NCBI RefSeq assembly: GCF_000938305.1
Contig: NZ_JYMT01000025.1
Coordinates: 1-64,000, forward strand
Reading direction: 5' to 3'
DNA length: 64,000 bases
DNA from: Bradyrhizobium sp. LTSP885
GTDB lineage: Bacteria > Pseudomonadota > Alphaproteobacteria > Rhizobiales > Xanthobacteraceae
Both the position numbers and the translations under genes were made by a program. Shown here piece after piece: positions 17,738 through 26,272 of the stretch (position 1 is the stretch's first letter; every line of letters starts with the position of its first letter). The notes under the pieces were generated by a model. That model saw only the letters and a list, made by a program, of their open reading frames with translations, did no database searches and was not told where the DNA came from.

Positions 17738-18352
17738 ATGAAACGAGAGCTTCGTCGCCGGTCGAAGCTCTCGGACATTCGAGAGCCGTCGATGCAAGCA
17801 AACCTGGACCAGGCGATCGGATCGCGCCTGAAGGAACTGCGAATGAAATCCGGGCTCAGCCTCAATGAGCTCGCGAACCGCTCCGGCGTCAGCCGCGGCA
17901 TGATCGGGCGCATCGAGCGGGCCGAAAGCAGCGCAACCGCGATGCTGCTCGGCAAACTCTGCTCGGCGCTCGACACCACCCTGAGCGCTGTCGTTGGTCT
18001 TTCGGATCGACCGCCGGAACGGCTGACGAGAAAGTCGGAACAGCCGGTGTGGCGCGACCCGGAGACCGGATACACGCGCCGGCATGCTTCCGCCCGCAGC
18101 GCTGCGAGCGGTATCGAGGTCATCGTTGTCGAACTTCAGCCGGAGACGCGCGTCTCCTACAGTCCGTGGGGTCGAAGAGCCTATACCCAGCAGCTATTGT
18201 TGCAGCAGGGGCAACTGAACGTCTTCGTCGGAGACAAGTGTTTCGCGCTGTCCGAGGGCGACTGTCTGGATTTCGACGTGATGCGACCTGTCTCCTTTGA
18301 GAACGCAGGTCGCACCACAGCGCATTATATCGTCATCGTACGCAACTCGTGA
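17738..18352 (+). CDS. XRE-family regulator with C-terminal cupin
   Basis: The N-terminal helix-turn-helix (about residues 22-77: IGSRLKELRMKSGLSLNELA, then SRGMIGRIERAESSAT) is of the Cro/CI type. A linker leads to a small cupin domain (about 120-204, with GQLNVFVGDKCFALSEGDCL) that would sense a ligand. Cytoplasmic DNA-binding regulator of 204 residues. ATG 17738 begins right after the stop of the upstream gene; ATG 17792 is an alternative that would remove a basic leader. It probably controls its own operon. Confidence 0.88.
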   Translation: MKRELRRRSKLSDIREPSMQANLDQAIGSRLKELRMKSGLSLNELANRSGVSRGMIGRIERAESSATAMLLGKLCSALDTTLSAVVGLSDRPPERLTRKSEQPVWRDPETGYTRRHASARSAASGIEVIVVELQPETRVSYSPWGRRAYTQQLLLQQGQLNVFVGDKCFALSEGDCLDFDVMRPVSFENAGRTTAHYIVIVRNS

Positions 18353-18366
18353 CGGATGACCGGCAC

Positions 18367-20046
18367 CTAGCCCGCCGGCACCATCACCACGCCCTTGTCC
18401 TTCGGCCAGCGCAGCCGCCAGGCGAAGTTGATATCCTTGACATCGCCCGGTTTGGCCTCGAACGCCCATTCCAGCACGCCGCGCTTGTCGCGAAGGTTGG
18501 TGGTGGTTGCAGGCGTTGACTGTGGCAGCATCTCGACCACGATGTCCTGGTTCTCGCTAACCGGCAATTGATCCTGGATCGCGACCTTGATCGGGAAGTC
18601 GTGACCATTGCGCACAATGGTCTTGAACGCGCGCTCGTCGGTCTTCGACGTCGTCACGATCAGTCCCGCAGAGCCCTCGTTGCGTTTCACCACCGTGCGT
18701 TCGATCTTGACCTTGTCGTCGGCGCCGAAGCCAAGCCGCACGGTCTCGTCCTTTGCCGCAGCAGTCATCCTGCCTTGGCCGACGAAGATACCGTCACGAT
18801 AGATCGCAACCCGCCCCGGCAACAGCGGTGCGTCCTCGCCCTGCACGAAGCTTGCCTCGAGGAACGCCGTCGGATCGATCACCGGAACCGCACGGACCAC
18901 GAGATCGGGCGCAATCGTCGCAGTCGAAATCCGCAGGCTCTTGGCTCCCTCATTGGCGGCGACGCTGACGCGCCCGGGAATTTTGAAGGTTGCCTGGAAG
19001 GCGCCGACCTCGGCTGTCGCCTCACGTTCCTGGGCAGGCATGCCGCCAAAGGCGATGTCCGCCTCGGCGGGCTCCGGGGCCGGTGCTGCCGGCGCAAGTG
19101 CGGAACGCAGCCGCATGCTGTCAGACACCTTGGCTGCCTGCGCCAGCGGCCGCGGCGGTTGCGGATATTGCACAATCAGCGAATTGAGATCGGGCGCGTT
19201 GCCGCCGCGCGCAACGCGCACGGTGGAGACGCCGAGCGTAACGTTCGACCAATCCTCGCCGGTGGACTGTGCGATCTCGGCGCGCCGCACCAGTTCGATC
19301 GCAGGCTTGCGGTCCTTCGCGCCGCTATCGAGGCGGGCGTCATAGAGCGGCGTCCAGCGCGCGCCTGATACCGAATAGGTCACCCGCAGCGTCGCTTTGG
19401 TCGCAACCGTGGAAGCGACGTCGATCCGCACCTCGACCTTGCTTGGCGGCTTGGCGTCGCGATCGGCTTCGAGCTGCGCGATCTCGCGGTCGATCTCGCG
19501 TTGCTTGCGCATGGCGTCACGGATCGCGCTGTCAGCGGTCGCGACCTCGTCCGAGACGGCGGAGAACGCGGCACGCCATTCGCTCAGCGGCCGTGCCTCG
19601 CCTTTCTCACCCAGGCCGGCCGGCGAGGCCTCGGCAAAGCGCTCGGCGAATTTGCGCCGCGCCTCGGCCGACGCGATGATGCCCTGCAGATCGTCGCGCG
19701 AATCCTTCAGCGCCTCGATCCGCTTGTCGATCTCGGGCAGATTCACCGGCGCTGTCCGTGGCTCCCGCGCATCGATCGCGCCGATCGTCAGCTTCGCCCC
19801 GGACTCGCCTTCCACCCGCAAAGAGGACGGATCGAGCGACGCCGGGAAATCCTTCGCCACCAGCGTATTCTCACCGACGGGCAAGTTGATCGTGACGACG
19901 CGAGTAACGCTCGCGCCATCGGGATAGACGGTGACGGCGTCGACATTGGACGCCGCGTCGAGATCGGCCGCGTGCAACGGCCCGGCGGCCAACGCAGTCA
20001 CCAGCACCAGGCTGGTCGTAACGAGACAATTGGAAATCAATCGCAT
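18367..20046 (-). CDS. MuiA-like exported protein (DUF4139/DUF4140)
   Basis: A 559-residue protein with a signal peptide (RLISNCLVTTSLVLVTALAA, cleaved after LHAA). The mature N-terminal domain (DAVTVYPDGASVTRVVTINL) is of DUF4140 type, followed by a coiled-coil (about 95-195, rich in Glu/Arg/Lys). The C-terminal part is DUF4139 beta-structure starting near VTYSVSGARWTPLYDARLDS. Members are called mucoidy-inhibitor A family; the function is not well defined, envelope-related by location. GGAGGG lies 6 bases before ATG 20046 but directly abuts the ATG at 20052, so 20046 is preferred. It converges on the XRE gene. Confidence 0.88.
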   Translation of the reverse strand: MRLISNCLVTTSLVLVTALAAGPLHAADLDAASNVDAVTVYPDGASVTRVVTINLPVGENTLVAKDFPASLDPSSLRVEGESGAKLTIGAIDAREPRTAPVNLPEIDKRIEALKDSRDDLQGIIASAEARRKFAERFAEASPAGLGEKGEARPLSEWRAAFSAVSDEVATADSAIRDAMRKQREIDREIAQLEADRDAKPPSKVEVRIDVASTVATKATLRVTYSVSGARWTPLYDARLDSGAKDRKPAIELVRRAEIAQSTGEDWSNVTLGVSTVRVARGGNAPDLNSLIVQYPQPPRPLAQAAKVSDSMRLRSALAPAAPAPEPAEADIAFGGMPAQEREATAEVGAFQATFKIPGRVSVAANEGAKSLRISTATIAPDLVVRAVPVIDPTAFLEASFVQGEDAPLLPGRVAIYRDGIFVGQGRMTAAAKDETVRLGFGADDKVKIERTVVKRNEGSAGLIVTTSKTDERAFKTIVRNGHDFPIKVAIQDQLPVSENQDIVVEMLPQSTPATTTNLRDKRGVLEWAFEAKPGDVKDINFAWRLRWPKDKGVVMVPAG

Positions 20047-20239
20047 TGACATCCCTCCGAAAAGCGCCGCATCGCGCGAGACATTTGGGGCGCGCCCGGT
20101 TCGTCGGTGCACCACTGCTCGTGGTGAGACGCGGCGAGGAAAGAGCCGGTTCAATTGAGGTTTCCGCGCGGCACGACAATGGCGCGGTTACGTCCGCCGC
20201 GTGGCGCGGCGATGTCGGAGGACGTTCGCTAGTCCTCTC

Positions 20240-20360
20240 CGTCATTGCGAGCCACCGGGTCGCGCAAATGCGCGCCCGATGACAAGCTCCGCGAAGCAAT
20301 CCATCGTTCCACACGCGCGGAAGCATGGATTGCTTCGTCGCTCCGCTCCTCGCAATGACG
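20240..20360. repeat. CGTCATTGCGAG palindromic repeat, copy B
   Basis: Begins CGTCATTGCGAGCC and ends CTCGCAATGACG. Internal arms GCAATCCATCG and ATGGATTGC pair around a short centre. Part of the same family as copies at 10039, 29890, 49779 and 52078. It fills most of the gap between the MuiA-like gene promoter and the thiolase terminator. Confidence 0.85.
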
Positions 20361-20371
20361 GCGGAGAGTAC

Positions 20372-20410
20372 GTCATAAACAAAGCAGCACGGCGATCAAC
20401 GCCGTGCTGC
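20372..20410 (-). terminator. Rho-independent terminator of thiolase gene
   Basis: An 11-base-pair stem, GCAGCACGGCG (20384-20394) with CGCCGTGCTGC (20400-20410) around a 5-base loop, is followed on the minus strand by TTTGTTTATG. It lies 32 bases beyond the thiolase stop. Confidence 0.85.
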
Positions 20411-20442
20411 CAATTTTCCTAACGATCAGCCGAGCCGAAACC

Positions 20443-21615
20443 TCAGCTATAGATCTCGAACAGACCCGCGCCACCCTGGCCGCCGCCGATGCACATGGTC
20501 ACGACGCCCCACTTGGCCTTGCGGCGACGGCCTTCCTGCAGCAGATGGCCGGTGAGCCGGGCGCCGGTCATGCCGAAGGGATGGCCGATCGCGATCGAGC
20601 CGCCGTTGACGTTGTACTTCTCGGGATCGATGCCGAGCTGGTCACGCGAATAGAGGCACTGGCTGGCGAAGGCCTCGTTGAGCTCCCAGAGATCGATGTC
20701 CTCGATCTTCAGGCCGTGACGCTTCAGGAGCTTCGGCACGGCGAACACCGGGCCGATGCCCATCTCGTCGGGCTCGCAGCCGGCCGAGGCCCAGGCGACG
20801 AAGCGGCCAAGCGGGTTGAGGCCGCGCTTCTCGGCATCCTTGGCTTCCATCAGCACCACTGCAGCAGCACCATCGGAAAGCTGGCTGGCATTGCCAGCGG
20901 TGACGTACTTGCCCGGACCTTTGACCGGCTCGAGCTTGGCGAGCCCCTCAAGCGTGGTCTCGGGACGGTTGCACTCATCCTTGTCGACAACATAATCGAC
21001 GATCGACTCGGCCTTGGTCACCTTGTCGACCACCTTCATCCTGGTCTTCATCGGGACGATTTCGTCCTTGAACTTGTTGGCCTGCTGGGCGGCCGCCATC
21101 CGACGCTGCGACTCCAGCGAGAACTCATCCTGGTATTCGCGGCTGACCTTGTAGCGCTCGGCCACGATGTCGGCGGTGTCGATCATCGCCATGAAGATGT
21201 CGGGCGCGGTCTTCAGCAGGTCCGGATCGATCGATTCCTTCGGCGAGCCGCCGCCGGGAATCGAGATGCTCTCGACACCACCGGCGACGATGCAATCCGA
21301 GCCGTCGGAGCGGATCGAGTTGGCGGCCATCGCGATGGTCTGCAGGCCCGACGAGCAGAAGCGATTCACCGAGACGCCGGCGGTGGTTTTCGGCAGGCCG
21401 GCGAGCAGCGCCGCCTGGCGGCCGATGTTCGGCGCGCCATGCGCGCAATTGCCGAGATAGCTATCTTCGACATAGTCCTTGTCGACGCCGGAACGCTCGA
21501 CCGCGTGCTTGATGGCGTGCGCGGCCAGCGACATCGGCGCGGTGATGTTGAATCCGCCACGGCCGGACTTCGCCAGGCCGGTGCGCGCATAGGAAACGAT
21601 TACGGCTTCACGCAT
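20443..21615 (-). CDS. Acetyl-CoA acyltransferase (thiolase)
   Basis: A 390-residue thiolase that cleaves 3-ketoacyl-CoA in fatty-acid degradation or condenses acetyl-CoA units. The nucleophile Cys87 lies in VNRFCSSGLQ. The C-terminal motifs NVNGGSIAIGHPFGMTGARL (catalytic His) and CIGGGQGGAGLFE (second Cys) are intact. ATG 21615 begins the conserved first strand. It is transcribed alone, with its own terminator, downstream of serA on the same strand. Family alone does not separate degradative from biosynthetic use, but length and motifs favour the FadA-like degradative type. Confidence 0.93.
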   Translation of the reverse strand: MREAVIVSYARTGLAKSGRGGFNITAPMSLAAHAIKHAVERSGVDKDYVEDSYLGNCAHGAPNIGRQAALLAGLPKTTAGVSVNRFCSSGLQTIAMAANSIRSDGSDCIVAGGVESISIPGGGSPKESIDPDLLKTAPDIFMAMIDTADIVAERYKVSREYQDEFSLESQRRMAAAQQANKFKDEIVPMKTRMKVVDKVTKAESIVDYVVDKDECNRPETTLEGLAKLEPVKGPGKYVTAGNASQLSDGAAAVVLMEAKDAEKRGLNPLGRFVAWASAGCEPDEMGIGPVFAVPKLLKRHGLKIEDIDLWELNEAFASQCLYSRDQLGIDPEKYNVNGGSIAIGHPFGMTGARLTGHLLQEGRRRKAKWGVVTMCIGGGQGGAGLFEIYS

Positions 21616-21707
21616 TGTTTTCTCCCTTTGAGATGGCCGCCATTGTGGCCCGTCCTAACCCGTTCGTACACATATTTTGGCTTCCGCAACAGGAATACCG
21701 GAGCCCG

Positions 21708-21745
21708 CGCAAACACAAACGCCGCCTCCGGGATCGGAGACGGCG
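21708..21745 (-). terminator. Rho-independent terminator of serA
   Basis: Arms CGCCGCCTCCG (21720-21730) and CGGAGACGGCG (21735-21745) form an 11-base stem with one G-T wobble around GGAT. On the minus strand it is followed by TTTGTGTTTG, 30 bases after the serA stop. Confidence 0.85.
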
Positions 21746-21775
21746 CCATGTTCCGCAGATCGGAATATCGGTGAT

Positions 21776-23365
21776 TTAGAACGTCAGCGCCTTCGCCTGC
21801 TTGACCTGCGGCAGCGCCTGAACCTTGGCGAGTAATTCGGCCGGTACCGCGCCGTCGACCTCGACCAGCGCGATGGCGTCGCCGCCCTGCTTGACGCGAC
21901 CGAGATGGAAGGTCGCGATGTTGAGCTTGGCGTCGCCCAACAGGCTTGCGAAGGCGCCGATGAAGCCCGGCTTGTCCTCGTTGGTCACATAAATCATCGA
22001 CTTGCCGAACTCGGCGTCGACGCGGATGCCCTTGATGTCGACCAGGCGCGGCTTGCCGTCTGCATAGACGGTGCCGGACACCGAGCGCTCCTGCCGTTCG
22101 GTGGTGACCGTCACCGTGATCAGGCTTTCATAGTCGCTCTGCGCGGCGCGGACGATCTCGTCCACCACCATGCCGCGCTCTTTTGCCACCACCGGCGCCG
22201 AGACCACGTTGACCTCGCCGAGCATCGGGCGCAGCAGGCCCGACAACACGGCCGACGTGATCGCCTTGATCTTCATCTCGGCGACGTGGCCTTCATAGGT
22301 GATCTCTATCTTGACGATCCCGCTCTCGGTGAGCTGGCCGGCGAACGAGCCGAGCTTCTCGGCGAGCTCGATAAATGGCTTCAGTTTCGGCGCTTCTTCG
22401 GCCGTGATCGAGGGGAAGTTCACCGCGTTCGAGATCGCGCCGGTCAGCAAATAGTCCGACATCTGCTCGGCAACCTGCAGCGCGACGTTCTCCTGCGCTT
22501 CCGTGGTGGAGGCGCCGAGATGCGGGGTGCAGATCACGTTGGGATGACCGAACAGCACGTTCGTGGTGGCCGGCTCCTCGACGAAAACGTCGAAGGCAGC
22601 GCCCGCAACGTGCTTGGAATTCAGCGCATCGACCAGCGCCTGCTCGTCGACCAGGCCGCCGCGCGCGCAATTGATGATGCGAACGCCCTTCTTCATCTTG
22701 GCGATCGCGGCCGCGTCGATCACGTTTCTGGTCTTGTCGGTCAGCGGCGTGTGCAGCGTGATGAAATCGGCGCGCTTAAGCAGGTCGTCGAGCTCGACCT
22801 TCTCGACGCCGATGTCCCTGGCGCGCTCCGGCGACAGGAACGGATCGAACGCGATCACCTTCATGCGCAGGCCGAGCGCGCGGTCGGCGACGATCGAGCC
22901 GATATTACCGCAGCCGATCACGCCCAGCGTCTTGGCGGTGATCTCGACGCCCATGAAGCGGTTCTTCTCCCACTTGCCGGCCTGGGTCGAGGCGTCGGCC
23001 TGCGGAATCTCGCGCGCCAGCGCCAGCATCAGCGTGATGGCATGCTCGGCGGTCGTAATCGAATTGCCGAACGGCGTGTTCATCACGATGATGCCCTTGG
23101 CGGTTGCCGCCGGAATCTCGACATTGTCGACGCCGATGCCGGCGCGGCCGATCACCTTCAGCCTGGTCGCCTTCTCGAGGATTTTTGCGGTCGCCTTGGT
23201 GGCCGAGCGGATCGCGAGACCATCGTAATTGCCGATGATCTCGGCGAGCTTTTCCTTGTCCTTGCCGAGGTTCGGCTGGAAGTCGACCTCGATGCCGCGA
23301 TCCTTGAATATCTGCACGGCCGCGGGAGACAGCGCGTCGGAAATGAGAACTTTGGGCTTTGTCAT
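21776..23365 (-). CDS. serA: D-3-phosphoglycerate dehydrogenase
   Basis: First enzyme of serine synthesis, oxidising 3-phosphoglycerate with NAD. The 529 residues are the long form: catalytic and NAD-binding domains (about 1-315) with GVIGCGNIGSIVADRA, catalytic Arg in INCARGGLVDE, Glu in FDVFVEEP and His in CTPHLGAST. An intervening domain and a C-terminal ACT domain (about 455-529, IYVTNEDKPGFIGAFASLLG) follow. The ACT domain usually gives serine feedback. ATG 23365 begins MTKPKVLISD; earlier residues are non-coding. It lies 122 bases after serC and is probably cotranscribed. Confidence 0.97.
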   Translation of the reverse strand: MTKPKVLISDALSPAAVQIFKDRGIEVDFQPNLGKDKEKLAEIIGNYDGLAIRSATKATAKILEKATRLKVIGRAGIGVDNVEIPAATAKGIIVMNTPFGNSITTAEHAITLMLALAREIPQADASTQAGKWEKNRFMGVEITAKTLGVIGCGNIGSIVADRALGLRMKVIAFDPFLSPERARDIGVEKVELDDLLKRADFITLHTPLTDKTRNVIDAAAIAKMKKGVRIINCARGGLVDEQALVDALNSKHVAGAAFDVFVEEPATTNVLFGHPNVICTPHLGASTTEAQENVALQVAEQMSDYLLTGAISNAVNFPSITAEEAPKLKPFIELAEKLGSFAGQLTESGIVKIEITYEGHVAEMKIKAITSAVLSGLLRPMLGEVNVVSAPVVAKERGMVVDEIVRAAQSDYESLITVTVTTERQERSVSGTVYADGKPRLVDIKGIRVDAEFGKSMIYVTNEDKPGFIGAFASLLGDAKLNIATFHLGRVKQGGDAIALVEVDGAVPAELLAKVQALPQVKQAKALTF

Positions 23366-23446
23366 CGGGATGATCCGTTGCTGGAACGATGCGTGAATGA
23401 ACGACACCCGCAGGCGTAAAGCCCGCGCGGCCATCTTGTGCGATGG

Positions 23447-23469
23447 ATGGCCGGGTCAAGCCCGGCCAT
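23447..23469. repeat. Hairpin between serC and serA
   Basis: A perfect inverted repeat, ATGGCCGGG and CCCGGCCAT, around TCAAG. It is a common rhizobial intergenic palindrome and lies between the serC stop and the serA start. It could lower transcript readthrough or stabilise the upstream message. Confidence 0.6.
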
Positions 23470-23487
23470 GACGGCAATGACGTGAAC

Positions 23488-24660
23488 TTACGCGGCCTTG
23501 GCCAACGCGCCCTTGGTTTCGGCAAAGGCCCAGTCGATCCACTGCGTCAGCAGCTCGACGTCCTTTGCTTCAACCGTGGCGCCGCACCAGATCCGCAGGC
23601 CCGCCGGCGCATCGCGGTAATACGCGAAGTCGAAACCGGCATTCTCCTTCTCGACCAGCGCGACCAGCTTCTTGCAGAAGTCGGCCTGCGCGTCCGATGA
23701 GAGCGAGGTGATCGCAGGATCGGTGAACTTCAGGCACACCGAGGTGTTGGAGCGGATCGCTGTGTCCTTAGCCAGGAAGTCGATCCACGGCGTCTTCGCC
23801 TTCCAATCGGCGATTGCCTTGGTGTTGGCATCGGCACGCGCGGTCAGCGCCTTCAGGCCACCGATCGACTTCGCCCAGTTCAGCGCGTCGAGATAGTCCT
23901 CCACGCACAGCATCGACGGCGTGTTGATGGTCTCGCCTTCGAAGATGCCCTGGTTGAGCTTGCCGCCCTTGGTCAGGCGGAAGATCTTCGGCAGCGGCCA
24001 GGCCGGCTTGTAGCTCTCGAGCCGTTCGACTGCGCGCGGCGAGAGGATCAGCATGCCGTGCGCCGCCTCGCCGCCGAGCGCCTTCTGCCAGGAGAAGGTG
24101 ACGACGTCGAGCTTTGCAAAATCCAGCGGCTGCGCGAAAGCGGCGGAGGTCGCGTCGCAGATCGTCAGGCCTTCGCGGGTCGCGCTGATCCAGTCGGCGT
24201 TCGGAACGCGCACGCCTGACGTGGTGCCGTTCCAGGTGAAGACGACGTCGGATTTCTGATCGACCTTGGAAAGATCGGGGATTTCACCATAGGCCGCGTT
24301 GAGCTTGGTGACGTCCTTGAGCTTCAATTCCTTGACGATGTCGCTGACCCAGCCTTCGCCGAAGGATTCCCAGGCGATCGTGGTGACGGGCCGCGCACCG
24401 AGCAGCGACCACAGCGCCATCTCGACCGCGCCGGTATCCGACGCCGGCACGATGCCGATCTTGTAGTCGGCAGGCACTTCAAGCACTTCACGCGTCAGTT
24501 CGATCGCGAGCTTGAGCTTGGCCTTACCGACCTTCGCACGATGCGAACGGCCGAGCGCTGCGTCCTTGAGATTTTCGGGGTTCCAGCCGGGGCGCTTGGC
24601 ACAGGGGCCGGAGGAGAAATGCGGCACATGAGGCCGCAAAGCGGGCTTTGCTGCAGTCAT
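23488..24660 (-). CDS. serC: Phosphoserine aminotransferase
   Basis: The second enzyme of serine synthesis, transferring an amino group from glutamate to 3-phosphohydroxypyruvate, with pyridoxal phosphate bound on a lysine. The 390-residue length is that of the alphaproteobacterial form. The start FSSGPCAKRPGWN is the phosphate-binding segment. VTFSWQKALGGEAAHG carries the cofactor Lys, and the C-terminal region contains the acidic and aromatic patches of the family. AAGGAT precedes ATG 24660. It lies just upstream of serA in the same direction, the usual pairing. Confidence 0.96.
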   Translation of the reverse strand: MTAAKPALRPHVPHFSSGPCAKRPGWNPENLKDAALGRSHRAKVGKAKLKLAIELTREVLEVPADYKIGIVPASDTGAVEMALWSLLGARPVTTIAWESFGEGWVSDIVKELKLKDVTKLNAAYGEIPDLSKVDQKSDVVFTWNGTTSGVRVPNADWISATREGLTICDATSAAFAQPLDFAKLDVVTFSWQKALGGEAAHGMLILSPRAVERLESYKPAWPLPKIFRLTKGGKLNQGIFEGETINTPSMLCVEDYLDALNWAKSIGGLKALTARADANTKAIADWKAKTPWIDFLAKDTAIRSNTSVCLKFTDPAITSLSSDAQADFCKKLVALVEKENAGFDFAYYRDAPAGLRIWCGATVEAKDVELLTQWIDWAFAETKGALAKAA

Positions 24661-24738
24661 AATCTATCCTTCCAGATAGCTGCCTCTCGGTGGGGAGAGG
24701 TATCCCGCCGCCGGAAATAGGGGAAAGGCCCCCAAACG

Positions 24739-24951
24739 TCAAGGAAGTTCGGACGTATCGGGCAAGATATCGGAATCACAGCTGATTGATGGAGCGTCCT
24801 CGAGCCGCATTGCGGTCTCCTGATCCAACAGCTCCGCCGCCTCGGTCACGAGCTTTGCGGCCCGGCGCCGACTCGATATTTTCAAAATGCTCTTTTCGCC
24901 GGCCTGCACGATGTACTCGTTGCCGACCCGCACGATCGAATAATCTGGCAT
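24739..24951 (-). CDS. Small conserved hypothetical protein
   Basis: A 70-residue protein starting PDYSIVRVGNEYIVQAGEKS. It has two beta-strand-like stretches, then a basic helix (SRRRAAKLVTEAAELLDQET), then an acidic tail. No signal peptide or membrane segment. GGGGA lies before ATG 24951. I do not recognise the family; it may be a small DNA- or RNA-associated protein on composition, but that is only a guess. It lies upstream of serC on the same strand. Confidence 0.65.
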   Translation of the reverse strand: MPDYSIVRVGNEYIVQAGEKSILKISSRRRAAKLVTEAAELLDQETAMRLEDAPSISCDSDILPDTSELP

Positions 24952-25118
24952 TGGAAATCCCCAAGCTGCCGCCGCGCCCCATGGGAGACGTCGACATAGC
25001 GCAGTCGTTCCTCCCCGTAAAATCACGGAGGCCGGCTTAGTTTATTGCTCGTTAACTGAATAGGAGAGCGAGAACCACCGCAGGCATGAGTGCGCGGCGC
25101 ATACAACTCGCGCGTATC

Positions 25119-25589
25119 TCAGAATCGTATCGTCATGCCGACATGGCTGCGTGCGAATCTGAGCCGTTCATAAAAGCGCTGCGCATCGACGCGCGTGTGA
25201 TGCGTCAGCAACTCGACCAGCACGCAGCCTTTCGCGCGCGCCTCCGCCACCGCCCACTGCACCAATTTTTCGCCGATGCCGCGGCTGCGGCAATGGCTTG
25301 CGACGCGAACATCCTCGAGCAATCCGCGCGAAGCGCCCTGCGAGCTCAGGCCCGGCAGGATGGCAAGCTGCAGGCAGCCGACGACGGCCCCCTCGCCGTC
25401 AACGGCGACGACCAGCTGCAAATTGGGATCGCGCTCGACCCGCTCGAAGGCCTGGTAGTAAGGCTGCGGCAGCGGATGCTCGATCCGCTCACGGGCGCTG
25501 CCAAGCGGATCGTCCGCCAGCATGCCGACGATGGCGGCGACGTCGTCGCGGCGCGCGCGGCGAATGACGATGGATGAAGCTGCGGTCAT
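25119..25589 (-). CDS. GNAT-family N-acetyltransferase
   Basis: A 156-residue acetyltransferase that would use acetyl-CoA to modify an amine on an unknown small molecule or protein. The acetyl-CoA binding segment LLEDVRVASHCRSRGIGEKLVQWA carries the Arg/Gly loop (RSRGIG) of the family. The C-terminal strand and YERLRF helix are also typical. It follows the glutathione S-transferase gene by 17 bases on the same strand, so the two are likely one transcript. Confidence 0.88.
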   Translation of the reverse strand: MTAASSIVIRRARRDDVAAIVGMLADDPLGSARERIEHPLPQPYYQAFERVERDPNLQLVVAVDGEGAVVGCLQLAILPGLSSQGASRGLLEDVRVASHCRSRGIGEKLVQWAVAEARAKGCVLVELLTHHTRVDAQRFYERLRFARSHVGMTIRF

Positions 25590-25606
25590 GTCGGTCTCAA
25601 CAAAAT

Positions 25607-26197
25607 TCAGCGGGCCGGCGGCAATCCGAGTGCGTGTTCGGCGTCGCCGATCCAGCGGCGCACCAGGGGATAGCGCTCGAGGTCGAAGCCGCCCTCATGC
25701 GCGACGCGGGTATAGGCGAGCAGCGACACGTCGGCGAGCGAGACCGCCTCGCCGACCAGGAAGCGCGCACCACCGAGTTGCCGCTCCAGATGATCGAGCG
25801 CCGCATAGCCGCGCTTCACCAGGTTCGGATCGAGCTCGGCCGTGGTCTTGCCGAGATAGACAATGTGGAAGCGGCAGACCGCCACATAGGGCTCGTGAGT
25901 GTTCTGTTCCCAGAACATCCACGCGTTCATTTGCGCTTCACGATACGCATCGCCCGGGATCAGGTCGCTGCCGCGCGCGAGATAGCGAATGATGGCGTTG
26001 GACTGGGCGAGCGTGCGGCCGTCGTCCAGCTCCACCGTGGGCACCTGCCCCCAGCCGTTGAGCTTGAGGAATTCAGGCGTCCGGCTGCCGCCGTTCATGG
26101 TGTCGATCTCGACCCAATGGTAAGGCAGCGCCAGCTTGTCGCACACCCACTTCACCTTCAGGCAGTTGCCCGAATTGGTATCGCCGTAGATCTTCAT
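25607..26197 (-). CDS. Glutathione S-transferase-family protein
   Basis: A 196-residue cytoplasmic GST. The N-terminal thioredoxin-like domain includes MKIYGDTNSGNCLKVKWVCD, the cis-Pro strand GQVPTVELDDGR, and the glutathione gamma-Glu binding LAQSNAIIRYLA. A helical C-terminal domain follows. The Ser at NSGNC may act as the catalytic residue. ATG 26197 has GGAG a few bases before it. It heads a two-gene unit with the GNAT enzyme; a role in detoxification is inference. Confidence 0.9.
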   Translation of the reverse strand: MKIYGDTNSGNCLKVKWVCDKLALPYHWVEIDTMNGGSRTPEFLKLNGWGQVPTVELDDGRTLAQSNAIIRYLARGSDLIPGDAYREAQMNAWMFWEQNTHEPYVAVCRFHIVYLGKTTAELDPNLVKRGYAALDHLERQLGGARFLVGEAVSLADVSLLAYTRVAHEGGFDLERYPLVRRWIGDAEHALGLPPAR

Positions 26198-26272
26198 TGA
26201 TTGCGCTCCCGACCCTGGAGCGGCAGAGGACCAGCGCTGCTATTGGCTGTCAAGCCGATGCGGCATCGCGGA

